Positions 15,934 to 23,836 of a stretch of DNA of 40,491 bases are shown one piece after another. Every line of letters begins with the position of its first letter. Positions within the stretch are counted from its first letter, which is position 1. A program made the position numbers and the translations under genes. The DNA is taken from positions 1 to 40,491 of the forward strand of contig CAXTIG010000054.1 in NCBI GenBank assembly GCA_964244295.1, read 5' to 3'. The notes below the pieces were generated by a model. The model saw only the letters and a program-made list of their open reading frames with translations, was not told the DNA's origin and ran no database searches. The stretch is from JAJAZB01 sp964244295 (GTDB taxonomy: Bacteria; Bacteroidota; Bacteroidia; Cytophagales; Spirosomataceae).

Positions 15934-16537
15934 ACGGGGAATGGTCTGAGCGTACGGTGACGGATTTTTTCCAATCCCAATACCCCTTCGCCGCCAACCC
16001 CAGCAGCAGCGCGTAGAGCAGCGCCGTGCCCTGGAGATCTTTCACGAAATACATCCCGACGTAGCACACGTCGGCGGCAATCCAGAGCAGCCAGTTTTCG
16101 AGGTATTTCCGGGCCATTTGCCACTGGGCAATCAGGCTGGTGGCCGTCAGGGCCGAATCGACGTAGGGCAGGCTGGCGTCGGTGTAGCGCCCATGAAGGT
16201 AGCCAGAGATGGCGGCGAAGAGCAGAAACACCACCCCGCAGGGCAGCCAGAATTTCGCGGGCATCCGCGTAACGGGTAATTCCGTGCGTTGTACTCCGCC
16301 AAAAAGCCATAGGTACCAGCCGTAGGCGCTCAGGGCGATGAACACGCCCTGCAATTCCATGTCGGAGTAGAGCCGGGCTTGGTAGTAAATCACGCCGTAA
16401 ATCCCGCTGCTGACGATGGCCCAAAACCAGCCCCAGATGTTCTGCCGGGTGTTGAGCCACACGCAAATAAGGGTGGTGACGATGCCCGCTGCTTCGAGCC
16501 AATTTTGCCGGAAATACTCGGTGATTTGTTGAATCAT
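15914..16537 (-). CDS. pnuC: PnuC-family vitamin/nicotinamide riboside transporter
   Basis: A 207-residue inner-membrane protein with seven or so hydrophobic segments and PnuC signatures (NIWGWFWAIVSSGIYG, YYQARLYSDMELQ, YGWYLW, NWLLWIAADVCYVGMYFVKDLQ). PnuC proteins are facilitative transporters whose substrate is trapped by phosphorylation: nicotinamide riboside (PnuC), thiamine (PnuT) or riboflavin (PnuX). The following NadR-like kinase favours nicotinamide riboside; the nearby TPP riboswitch and TonB receptor favour thiamine. The start is the ATG at 16537 (MIQQITEYF); an upstream in-frame ATG would add 25 charged residues. The C-terminal RSDHSPLSSRTQ is partly encoded by the repeat at 15811-15933. 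Confidence 0.85.
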   Translation of the reverse strand: MIQQITEYFRQNWLEAAGIVTTLICVWLNTRQNIWGWFWAIVSSGIYGVIYYQARLYSDMELQGVFIALSAYGWYLWLFGGVQRTELPVTRMPAKFWLPCGVVFLLFAAISGYLHGRYTDASLPYVDSALTATSLIAQWQMARKYLENWLLWIAADVCYVGMYFVKDLQGTALLYALLLGLAAKGYWDWKKSVTVRSDHSPLSSRTQ

Positions 16538-16573
16538 ACCCAAACTCTTAAGGCCAAAACGGGGTTTTCCCGG

Positions 16574-16581
16574 TAGCTTTG
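16574..16581 (+). promoter_or_regulatory. Possible -7 element upstream of mfd
   Basis: TAGCTTTG fits TAnnTTTG on the plus strand, 185 bases before the mfd ATG. The transcript would include the long inverted repeat at 16666-16758 as its leader. No matching TTG box is seen. Confidence 0.35.
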
Positions 16582-16665
16582 TGCTGTTTTTAGCCACAAA
16601 CCCTCGCCGCAAAGATGGGAAAAATCACGCGGCAGCGGGGGGTTTGTGGCCTGTCGTGTTGTCGA

Positions 16666-16758
16666 AAAACCCTGACAGTGGTCGCAGACCCTGGCAGTGG
16701 TTGTTGGTGAAACTAAAACTCAACCACTGCCAGGGTCTGCGACCACTGTCAGGGTTTT
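16666..16758. repeat. Perfect 38-base inverted repeat just upstream of mfd
   Basis: Arms 16666-16703 and 16721-16758 are identical, with a 17-base loop. Each arm is itself two imperfect copies of ACCCTGrCAGTGGT. It ends 7 bases before the mfd start codon. Confidence 0.95.
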
Positions 16759-16765
16759 CGCCTTT

Positions 16766-19700
16766 ATGCTCGTCCGAGAATTCTTGACGCTTTACCGCGA
16801 AGACGCTTTCGTAAAAACCATCGGCGAACGCCTCCGCAGCCGCTTGTCCGCCGACCAGCACCTGCAACTCCGGGGCCTGTCGGGTAGCCTCGATGCCGTG
16901 CTGACGGCGGCGCTGTTTCAGAACCAGCCCGCCACGCACCTGCTCGTGCTGAGCGACAAGGAAGAAGCTTCGTATTTCATCAATGATTTGCAAAACCTGT
17001 TGGGCGAAGAGCACGTGCTGCTGTTTCCGATGTCATACAAAAAGCCGTATCAGTACGAAGAGGTGGACAACGCCAACGTGCTGATGCGGGCGGAGGTGCT
17101 GAATCGCCTGAACGCCGAAAGCACCCCCCACCCCCTAAAGGGGGCTTCCCAGCCTGGAACAAACGGGTCAGCAACGAAAAGCCCCCTTCAGGGGGTGGGG
17201 GGTGCTTTCGGGGGGGGCTTTTTAGTCGTCACCTACCCCGAAGCGCTTTCCGAGAAAGTCATCAACCGGCGTTCGCTGGTGGCGAACACCTTCACCGTCC
17301 ACGTTGGCGATAAACTCGACACCAGTTTTCTGGCGGAATTTCTGGCGAATCAGGATTTCGAGAAAACCGATTTTGTCTACGAAGCGGGGCAGTACAGCAT
17401 CCGGGGCGGGATTGTGGACGTGTTCAGCTACGCCAACGAAAAGCCCTTCCGCATTGACCTTTTCGGCGACGAGGTCGAAAGCATCCGAAGTTTCGACCCG
17501 GAAAGTCAGCTTTCCGAAGAATCCGTTTCGAGCATCAACGTCGTGCCCGACGTGCAGACGAGGCTGGTGCAGGAAACCCGCGAACCGTTCCTCAACTTCC
17601 TGCCCGACGAAACCCGGCTCTGGTTCAAAGACGTGGAACTGACGTTGGAAATTCTCGAAAAAAGCTTCGAGAACGTCGAGTTACAGTTTCAGCAAATCCT
17701 GACCCGGAGTGGCGGCATCAAAGTCATCACCGAACCCGCCCAGCTTTTTGAAACCCGCCGAACGTTTTTGAACCAGATCAAAAAACTGGGGACGGTGGAG
17801 TTTGGGAGACGGTTTTACTTTAAAGCAGGGAGCAAGGAGCAGGGAGTGGGGGGTGAAAACTCTGACTCCGTGCCCCTCGCCCCAAGCGCCCTGCGCTACG
17901 CTTCGAAAGTCCAGCCCGCCTTCAACAAAGATTTCAAACGGCTCGTCGATACCCTCCACGAAAACCAGTCGCTGGGCTACGTCAACGTCATCGCCGCCGA
18001 TTCGCAGAAGCAACTGGAGCGGCTGAACACGATTGCCGGGGAAATCGACGCCTTCGTGAAATTCCAGCCGCTCAGCATTTCGCTGCGCGAAGGTTTCGTC
18101 GATGAGCAGACAAAAGTGGCGTGTTACACCGACCACCAGATTTTCGACCGCTTTCACCGCTACCGGCTGCGCGAGAAATATTCCAAGTCGAAGGCGCTGA
18201 CCTTGAAGGAGTTAAAAAGCCTGCAACCCGGCGATTACGTGACCCACAGCGACTACGGCATCGGGCGCTTCGCGGGTCTGGACAAGGTAAAAGTGGGCGA
18301 CAGCGAGCAGGAAGCCATCCGGCTGGTGTACCGCGACAACGACATTTTGTTCGTCAGCATCCACTCGTTGCACAAAATCGCCAAGTATTCGGGCAAAGAC
18401 GGCGGCACGCCCGTGATGAGCAAACTCGGCTCGCAGGAGTGGGAAAACAAGAAATCACGCGTGAAGCGCGAGGTGCGGGACATCGCGAAGGAACTCATCC
18501 AGCTTTATGCCAAACGCCGCCTCGCGCCCGGCTATCCGTACAGCCGCGACACGTTTTTGCAGGCTGAACTCGAATCGTCGTTCCTCTACGAAGACACGCC
18601 CGACCAAGCCAAGGCCACCAATGACGTGAAGGAAGACATGGAAAAACCGCACCCGATGGACCGCCTCGTGTGCGGCGACGTGGGTTTTGGCAAAACCGAA
18701 GTCGCCATGCGTGCTGCCTTCAAGGCCGTCAGCGACAACAAGCAGGTGGCCGTGCTCGTGCCCACCACCGTACTCGCCATGCAGCACTACCGCACCTTTC
18801 GCGAGCGCTTCGAGAAATTTCCCGTGCGGGTGGAGTACATCAACCGCTTCAAGTCGGCGCAGCAAATCAAGGACACGCTCAAGCGGGTGGAAAGCGGCGA
18901 AACCCAAATGCTCATCGGCACCCACCGGATTGTGAACAAGGACGTGAAGTTTAAAGACCTGGGCCTGCTGGTCATCGACGAAGAGCAGAAGTTTGGCGTG
19001 AAGGTGAAAGACCGGCTGAAGGAAATGCGCCTCAACGTGGACGTGCTCACGCTCACCGCCACGCCGATTCCGCGCACCCTGCACTTTTCGCTGATGGGGG
19101 CCAGGGATTTGTCCATCATCGCCACGCCGCCGCCCAACCGCCAGCCCGTCACGACGGAAATTCACGTCTGGGACGAGAAACTGATTCGCGATGCCGTCAG
19201 CACCGAGTTGAAGCGGGGCGGGCAGGTGTTTTTCGTTCACAACCGCATCGGCGATTTGGAAGGCATCGCCAACCTGATTCTCCGCCTCGTGCCCGATGCG
19301 AAAGTGGGCGTGGCGCACGGGCAGATGGAAGGCGACCGGCTGGAGCGGGCGATGATGCGCTTCATCGAAGGCGAGTACGACGTGCTGATTTCGACCAACA
19401 TCATCGAATCGGGCCTCGATATTCCCAACGCCAACACGATTATTATTAACTACGCCCACATGTTTGGCCTGAGCGATTTGCACCAGATGCGCGGGCGGGT
19501 GGGGCGCTCCAACCGCAAGGCGTTTTGCTACCTGCTCACGCCCGCCGTGTCGCTGATGACCTCCGACGCGCGGAAGCGACTCCAGGCGCTCGAAGAATTC
19601 TCTGACCTCGGCGACGGCTTCAAAGTCGCCATGCGCGACCTCGACATCCGGGGCGCGGGCAATTTGCTGGGGGCCGAACAGAGCGGATTCATCAACGACC

Positions 19701-20287
19701 TGGGCTTTGAGATGTACCACAAAATCCTGGATGAGGCGGTGCAGGAGTTGAAAGAGACAGAATTCAAAAATCTGTTTGTCAACGAGTTGTCGGAAAAAGT
19801 CGATTCCCTGAAAGTCGATACGCAGATTGAAACCGACCTGCCCGTGCTGATTCCTGAAAACTACGTTTCCAACATCTCGGAACGCCTCGGCCTCTACAAC
19901 CAACTCGACAACCTCCGCGACGAACCGGCCCTGGACGATTTCACGAAAATGCTCATCGACCGCTTCGGTCCGCTACCGCCCGAAGTGCGCGATATGCTCG
20001 ACATCGTGCGGGTGCGCTGGCAGGCCGAAACGGTGGGTTTCGAGAAACTAACGCTGAAAAACAATACCCTCAAAGGCTACTTCGTTTCTGGGAACGATGC
20101 CTACTTCCAGTCGGAGAAATTTGGCAGGGTTCTTGACTTCGTGAAGGCGAACGCCAAAAAATGTTCGCTCCGCGACGTGAAAAGCAAGCTGATTTTAACG
20201 TTTGAAGAAGTACCGTCCATCGAAAGCCTGAAGCGAGTGATGGGCGAACTGGCCCAGGCCCTGCGACCCGCCGAAGTAACGGCGTAG
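16766..20287 (+). CDS. mfd: Transcription-repair coupling factor
   Basis: Mfd removes RNA polymerase stalled at DNA lesions and recruits UvrA. The 1173-residue product has an N-terminal UvrB-like module, the RNA-polymerase-interacting CarD-like domain from about 488 (GDYVTHSDYGIGRFAGLDKV), helicase Walker A GDVGFGKTE near 637, the DEEQ box near 738, TATPIPRTLHFSL, the motif VI region HQMRGRVGRSNRKAFCYLL, and the C-terminal TRCF domain. Two repeat elements lie in frame inside the N-terminal part: residues about 118-148 (93 bases) and about 354-377. Without them the length would be near 1119, typical for the family. ATG 16766 is chosen because further upstream the frame is the inverted repeat. 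Confidence 0.95.
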   Translation: MLVREFLTLYREDAFVKTIGERLRSRLSADQHLQLRGLSGSLDAVLTAALFQNQPATHLLVLSDKEEASYFINDLQNLLGEEHVLLFPMSYKKPYQYEEVDNANVLMRAEVLNRLNAESTPHPLKGASQPGTNGSATKSPLQGVGGAFGGGFLVVTYPEALSEKVINRRSLVANTFTVHVGDKLDTSFLAEFLANQDFEKTDFVYEAGQYSIRGGIVDVFSYANEKPFRIDLFGDEVESIRSFDPESQLSEESVSSINVVPDVQTRLVQETREPFLNFLPDETRLWFKDVELTLEILEKSFENVELQFQQILTRSGGIKVITEPAQLFETRRTFLNQIKKLGTVEFGRRFYFKAGSKEQGVGGENSDSVPLAPSALRYASKVQPAFNKDFKRLVDTLHENQSLGYVNVIAADSQKQLERLNTIAGEIDAFVKFQPLSISLREGFVDEQTKVACYTDHQIFDRFHRYRLREKYSKSKALTLKELKSLQPGDYVTHSDYGIGRFAGLDKVKVGDSEQEAIRLVYRDNDILFVSIHSLHKIAKYSGKDGGTPVMSKLGSQEWENKKSRVKREVRDIAKELIQLYAKRRLAPGYPYSRDTFLQAELESSFLYEDTPDQAKATNDVKEDMEKPHPMDRLVCGDVGFGKTEVAMRAAFKAVSDNKQVAVLVPTTVLAMQHYRTFRERFEKFPVRVEYINRFKSAQQIKDTLKRVESGETQMLIGTHRIVNKDVKFKDLGLLVIDEEQKFGVKVKDRLKEMRLNVDVLTLTATPIPRTLHFSLMGARDLSIIATPPPNRQPVTTEIHVWDEKLIRDAVSTELKRGGQVFFVHNRIGDLEGIANLILRLVPDAKVGVAHGQMEGDRLERAMMRFIEGEYDVLISTNIIESGLDIPNANTIIINYAHMFGLSDLHQMRGRVGRSNRKAFCYLLTPAVSLMTSDARKRLQALEEFSDLGDGFKVAMRDLDIRGAGNLLGAEQSGFINDLGFEMYHKILDEAVQELKETEFKNLFVNELSEKVDSLKVDTQIETDLPVLIPENYVSNISERLGLYNQLDNLRDEPALDDFTKMLIDRFGPLPPEVRDMLDIVRVRWQAETVGFEKLTLKNNTLKGYFVSGNDAYFQSEKFGRVLDFVKANAKKCSLRDVKSKLILTFEEVPSIESLKRVMGELAQALRPAEVTA
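17117..17209. repeat. 93-base inverted repeat in frame inside mfd
   Basis: Arms 17117-17147 and 17179-17209 (31 bases) differ at one position across a 31-base loop. Total 93 bases = 31 codons, without a stop in the mfd frame. It encodes a Pro/Gly-rich stretch starting STPHPLKGAS between RLNAE and the FLVVTYPEAL strand. Same family as 11937-12004. Confidence 0.93.
17825..17894. repeat. Second, degenerate repeat inside mfd
   Basis: A purine-rich left part (GCAGGGAGCAAGGAGCAGGG) faces a diverged complementary right part ending GCGCCCTGC; about 17 of 22 positions pair. It encodes roughly 24 residues (GSKEQGVGGENSDS and following) between FYFKA and KVQPAFNKDF, where Mfd proteins normally have only a short link. 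Confidence 0.65.
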
Positions 20288-20309
20288 GCGATTTGCCGCT
20301 TGGATTGGC

Positions 20310-20317
20310 TAATTTTG
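20310..20317 (+). promoter_or_regulatory. Possible -7 element of gldJ
   Basis: TAATTTTG fits TAnnTTTG and lies 49 bases before the gldJ ATG, just after the mfd stop. A TTG 14-15 bases upstream is too close for the usual spacing. Confidence 0.4.
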
Positions 20318-20366
20318 TAGCGTTGTGTTCCACAGACAGACCCCAAATTTTCGTAAAAACAACCCC

Positions 20367-21611
20367 ATGAAGCGTTTTCAAGAATCGCTGATTCCCCTGC
20401 TGGCCGTCGTTGTGCTGATGGGGGCGTGTAAGTCAAAGTCGCCGACCAGCGCCAATCCCGGCAAGCAAAGCACCGCCACGGGCATCAACTACAACACGAA
20501 AGATGGCTACAAGGTCGCGAAGTTCAAAGGCCAGCCGACCGGCCCCAACCTGGTGTTTATCGAAGGCGGTCGCTTCACGATGGGCGCGCTCGAAGAAGAC
20601 GTACTCAACGCCCGCGACAACTACGAGCGCACGGTGACGGTGCAGTCGTTTTACATGGACGAAACTGAAATCGCCAACATTCACTACCTCGAATACCTGA
20701 ACGCCATCGTGCGCGATTCGACCGAGGAAGTGTACCAGGCCGCCCTGCCCGACTCGACCGTTTGGAAAGACCCGCTGGCCTTCAACGATTCTTACGTGGA
20801 CCAGTACCTGCGCTATCCCGGCTTCCGCTACTTCCCGGTGGTGGGGGTTTCCTGGAAACAAGCCACCGATTACTCTTCCTGGCGGACGCAGGCCGTCAAC
20901 AACGACTTGGCCTCGAAACACGCAAAAGGTGGCGGTAAAAAAGGCGTGTTTGGCAAGAAGAAAAAAGGAGAGGCTGCCGCTGAGGCCGTCGCCGCTGCTT
21001 CGGCGGGTGGACGCCCGGCCATCGAAACCGGCTACGTGCTGCCCGACTACCGCCTCCCGACCGAAGCCGAGTGGGAATACGCCGCCAAAGCCATGATTGG
21101 TACCCAGGATATTGACGAAAACCAGACCAACCAGCGGATTTACCCCTGGGATGGCTCCTCGATGCGCAAGCGCCAGGGCCGGAAAAAGGGGGAGATGCTC
21201 GCTAACTTCAAACGCGGTCGCGGGGATTACGCCGGTATCGCCGGGAAATCGAACGATGGCTCCATTACCCCGCAGGAAATCTACAGCTACCCGGCCAACG
21301 ACTTCGGCCTCTACAACATGGCGGGTAACGTCAACGAATGGGTGATGGACGTGTACCGCCCGCTCTCCTACGAAGACATGAACGACCTCAACCCCGTTCG
21401 CCGGGATGGGTACCAGGATGAAGCGAAAAACTACGATAAGTCGCGGAATAATTCGCTCATCGACGACAAGGCCCGCGTCTACAAAGGCGGCTCCTGGAAC
21501 GACATTGCTTACTGGCTGGCACCCGGCACCCGGCGCTACATGGACCAGGATTCGGCCACGGCCAACCTCGGTTTCCGCTGCGCCATGATTCGGGCGGGAA
21601 CCAAGAAGTAA
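20367..21611 (+). CDS. gldJ: Gliding motility / type IX secretion lipoprotein GldJ-like
   Basis: A 414-residue lipoprotein: the signal peptide ends in LMGAC with the lipidated Cys21. It then carries an FGE-sulfatase (SUMF1-like) domain: VFIEGGRFTMGALEED, YRLPTEAEWEYAAKA, IYPWDG, LANFKRGRGDY, DFGLYNMAGNVNEWVMDVYRPLS, VYKGGSWND and LGFRC. The LANFKRGRGDY and DVYRPLS features match GldJ rather than GldK. GldJ is an outer-membrane component needed for the type IX secretion/gliding machinery and stabilises other Gld proteins. A Lys/Ala/Gly-rich insert (about residues 192-220) interrupts the domain. Start at ATG 20367; mfd ends 79 bases before. A possible promoter lies at 20310. Confidence 0.88.
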   Translation: MKRFQESLIPLLAVVVLMGACKSKSPTSANPGKQSTATGINYNTKDGYKVAKFKGQPTGPNLVFIEGGRFTMGALEEDVLNARDNYERTVTVQSFYMDETEIANIHYLEYLNAIVRDSTEEVYQAALPDSTVWKDPLAFNDSYVDQYLRYPGFRYFPVVGVSWKQATDYSSWRTQAVNNDLASKHAKGGGKKGVFGKKKKGEAAAEAVAAASAGGRPAIETGYVLPDYRLPTEAEWEYAAKAMIGTQDIDENQTNQRIYPWDGSSMRKRQGRKKGEMLANFKRGRGDYAGIAGKSNDGSITPQEIYSYPANDFGLYNMAGNVNEWVMDVYRPLSYEDMNDLNPVRRDGYQDEAKNYDKSRNNSLIDDKARVYKGGSWNDIAYWLAPGTRRYMDQDSATANLGFRCAMIRAGTKK

Positions 21612-21615
21612 TTTC

Positions 21616-21703
21616 CAATGTGCCAATTTCTAATGTGCGAATGAAAGGCAAAATCCGAGGGTTTTCTCATTCGCACATTAGAAATTAGCACATTCGCACA
21701 TTG
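21616..21703. repeat. Inverted repeat element after gldJ
   Basis: 26-base arms (21619-21644 and 21667-21692) match at 25 positions around a 22-base loop, starting 4 bases after the gldJ stop. The motif is CTAATGTGCGAATG-like; the right side carries an extra partial copy (21693-21703). Confidence 0.88.
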
Positions 21704-21722
21704 ATTTTGTCTGAGTGATTCG

Positions 21723-21757
21723 CAATCGCCACTGCTGTTAAATAGCGGTGGCGATTG
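21723..21757. terminator. Possible bidirectional terminator between gldJ and comF
   Basis: A 14-base stem with one mismatch (21723-21736 with 21744-21757) around a 7-base loop. It overlaps the last codons and stop of comF. T tracts on either side are weak. Confidence 0.4.
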
Positions 21758-22418
21758 TTATTAAATGGAGTTCCGAACAACCGCATGCGAGGAGTGTTTC
21801 GGCGCAGGCTTCGAGGGTAGCTCCGGTCGTGACCACGTCGTCCACCAGCGCGAGGCGTTTGCCCGCAATCAGCGCCGGTTTTTCTACGAAAAAGGCGGAT
21901 TCCACGTTTTTCAGGCGTTCGCTTCGGGTCATTCGGGTTTGGGTGGTCGTGTTTTTTGCCTTCTTCAACACTTCGTCCGACCACGTCACACCCATCGCTT
22001 CCGACAACCCACGGGCAAAGCAGTCGCTTTGGTTGTAGCCCCGCACTTTTTGTTTTTTAGGATGCAGCGGCACCGGAACGAGCAGGTCGAGGCGTTCGTG
22101 CAGGCCCGCTTCGCGCAGTTCGTTGCCGTACCAGCGCCCCAGCAGGTCGCCCACTTCCGGATGATTTTTGTACTTGAGCGCGTGCAACAATCGCTGCACA
22201 TTTCCGCCTTTGGTAAACGTGAGGTACGCCTGTACGCTCGCCAGCGGAATGCGGCCCCAAAACTTTTGGTTCAGCGTTTCGTTGGGTCGTAAGTGCGATT
22301 CGGTGAAGGGCAGGTTTTGTCGACACGCCAGGCACACCGTTTCCTCGCCCCGCGCCAACGCGCCGTGGCAGGCCAGGCAGTACCGGGGAAAAAGCAGGTC
22401 GAGAAAAGCGCGGAACAT
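21738..22418 (-). CDS. comF: ComF family phosphoribosyltransferase-like protein
   Basis: A 226-residue protein with an N-terminal double-zinc-ribbon (Cys14, Cys17, Cys29, Cys32: CLAC ... CLAC) and a type I phosphoribosyltransferase domain ending LALVDDVVTTGATLEACA, the PRPP-binding loop. The motifs VPVPLHPKKQKVRGYNQSD and TQTRMTRSERLKNVESAF are characteristic of ComF/GntX proteins, which take part in DNA uptake for transformation in competent species; the enzymatic activity is uncertain. The ATG at 22418 (MFRAFLDLLFPRYC) is preferred; a longer frame to 22505 overlaps the divergent leader. Confidence 0.9.
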   Translation of the reverse strand: MFRAFLDLLFPRYCLACHGALARGEETVCLACRQNLPFTESHLRPNETLNQKFWGRIPLASVQAYLTFTKGGNVQRLLHALKYKNHPEVGDLLGRWYGNELREAGLHERLDLLVPVPLHPKKQKVRGYNQSDCFARGLSEAMGVTWSDEVLKKAKNTTTQTRMTRSERLKNVESAFFVEKPALIAGKRLALVDDVVTTGATLEACAETLLACGCSELHLITIATAI

Positions 22419-22533
22419 GGTGGGTACGAAGGAAAAGCGACGGGGTTTTTTGTAAATTAGCGTTACGTCGGTCGTCGGCGCAAAAATCATTGAGCGAACG
22501 GTCACACCGCGTGCTCTTTTTTTGATTCAACCC

Positions 22534-22962
22534 ATGAACGAAGTTCTTTTTACCGAACAAAACCCCGCCGCCGAGTGGGAGGGCCTCCTCGACCAACTCG
22601 AAGCCTTGATGGGAAAACGCCCCGCCGATTTAAACGGCGTGTTGTTTCTCATCGGTGTCCAGGAGTTGGGGCAGGGCTACCGGAATTTTACGAAAGAACA
22701 AAAGCAGGATTTGATGCACATCGCCATTTGCAAGGTCCTCAGCTACTCCGGTTTTTATGAATTGGAAGGCCTGGACGCCGAAGGATGGCCCCACTGGAAA
22801 CTCGTCCAGAAACTGCCCCACGTGGATTTGCTCAACCAGGAAAAACTGCTGAAGGGGTACGTGGTGGAGTATTTTCGGAGGGAAGTATTCTCAGAAGAAG
22901 CAGGAGACGAGAAACAGGAGATAGGAGAGGAGAGACGAGAGACTGGAAAAGAGAGGGTATAG
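22534..22962 (+). CDS. Conserved Bacteroidota protein of unknown function
   Basis: A 142-residue soluble acidic protein without recognised domain. The stretch MLFLIGVQELGxGYRNFTKEQKxDLMHIAICKVL-like (here VLFLIGVQELGQGYRNFTK and LMHIAICKVLSYSGFYEL) followed by DAEGWPHWKLVQKLP resembles a small hypothetical family that I recall from Flavobacteria and Cytophagia. It is probably all-helical. The last 19 residues (Glu/Arg/Lys-rich, from GDEKQE) are encoded by the left arm of the repeat at 22901-23029, so the ancestral protein likely ended near residue 122. Start: ATG 22534. It lies divergent from comF and 69 bases before the exonuclease gene. Confidence 0.7.
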   Translation: MNEVLFTEQNPAAEWEGLLDQLEALMGKRPADLNGVLFLIGVQELGQGYRNFTKEQKQDLMHIAICKVLSYSGFYELEGLDAEGWPHWKLVQKLPHVDLLNQEKLLKGYVVEYFRREVFSEEAGDEKQEIGEERRETGKERV

Positions 22963-23029
22963 CTACTTCCAAAAAATTATTGTCTCCTGTTTCTCGCCTC
23001 CTGTTTCCTGTTTCTCGTCTCTTGTCTCT
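22901..23029. repeat. Imperfect inverted repeat between the conserved gene and exoA
   Basis: A left part (22901-22945, CAGGAGACGAGAAACAGGAG and following) faces a right part (22981-23029, containing CTCCTGTTTCTCG units) across about 35 bases. Both arms are built of shifted copies of GAGACGAGAAACAG. The left arm is translated as the C-terminus of the preceding protein; the right arm ends 2 bases before the next ATG. Confidence 0.8.
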
Positions 23030-23031
23030 AA

Positions 23032-23796
23032 ATGAAAATCTTTACTTACAACGTCAACGGCATCCGCTCGGCGATGAGCAAGGGGTTCGTGGACTGGCTG
23101 GCGGCGACGGATGCCGATTTGGTGGCTTTGCAGGAAGTAAAAGCCGAGTTGCACCAAATCGACCGGGCGGTTTTTGAAGACCTCGGCTACCGCTTGTACT
23201 GGTTTCCGGCGCAGAAAAAAGGGTACAGCGGCGTAGCGATTCTGTCCCGCCACCAGCCCCGGCACGTTGAATACGGCTGTGGACTGGAAATTTATGATAA
23301 CGAAGGCCGGGTACTCCGCGCTGATTTCGACGGGTTTTCGCTGATGAGCGTGTACATGCCGTCGGGGTCGAGTGGGGAGATTCGGCAGGCGTTTAAGATG
23401 GATTGGCTGGAGGCATTTCAGACGTACATCGACGATTTGAAACTGACGGTACCGAACCTGATTATTTCGGGCGATTGCAACATTTGCCACCAGGCCATCG
23501 ACATTCACAATCCCAAAGCCAACGTGAATTCGTCGGGATTTTTGCCCGAAGAGCGGGCCTGGATTGGCAGGTTTATTGAGCGTGGTTTTATTGACTCGTT
23601 CCGGCACCTGAACCCCGAACCGCACCACTACACCTGGTGGAGTTTTCGGGCCGGAGCGCGGCAGAAAAATTTAGGCTGGCGCATCGATTACCACCTGGTG
23701 GCCGATTCGTTGAAAGAAAACCTGACGCGCTCGGTCATCCTGCCCGACGCCCGGCATTCCGACCATTGCCCCGTCATGGTTGAATTGACTTTTTGA
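23032..23796 (+). CDS. xth: Exodeoxyribonuclease III / AP endonuclease
   Basis: A 254-residue EEP-fold nuclease that incises abasic sites and removes 3'-blocking groups in base-excision repair. Catalytic residues visible: Asn7 (YNVNGIRS), Glu35 (LQEVKAE), Tyr108 (VYMPSG), Asp148/Asn150 (GDCNIC), WWSFRAGARQKNLGWRIDY and the terminal SDHCPV. Length is typical of the ExoA/Xth branch. The start codon comes directly after a repeat arm, and no separate promoter is seen. The DUF4175 gene follows after 40 bases. Confidence 0.93.
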   Translation: MKIFTYNVNGIRSAMSKGFVDWLAATDADLVALQEVKAELHQIDRAVFEDLGYRLYWFPAQKKGYSGVAILSRHQPRHVEYGCGLEIYDNEGRVLRADFDGFSLMSVYMPSGSSGEIRQAFKMDWLEAFQTYIDDLKLTVPNLIISGDCNICHQAIDIHNPKANVNSSGFLPEERAWIGRFIERGFIDSFRHLNPEPHHYTWWSFRAGARQKNLGWRIDYHLVADSLKENLTRSVILPDARHSDHCPVMVELTF

Positions 23797-23836
23797 ATCT
23801 TACGGTACGCCGAAAATCATAAACCGAAACCGACCG

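Noticed and set aside
16697..16765. Upstream extension of mfd by 23 residues
   Set aside because: These codons are the loop and right arm of the inverted repeat; the protein family starts near the ATG at 16766.
18455..19903. Long minus-strand open frame of about 480 codons inside mfd
   Set aside because: Antisense shadow of the conserved helicase domains, with no start signal or recognisable motif.
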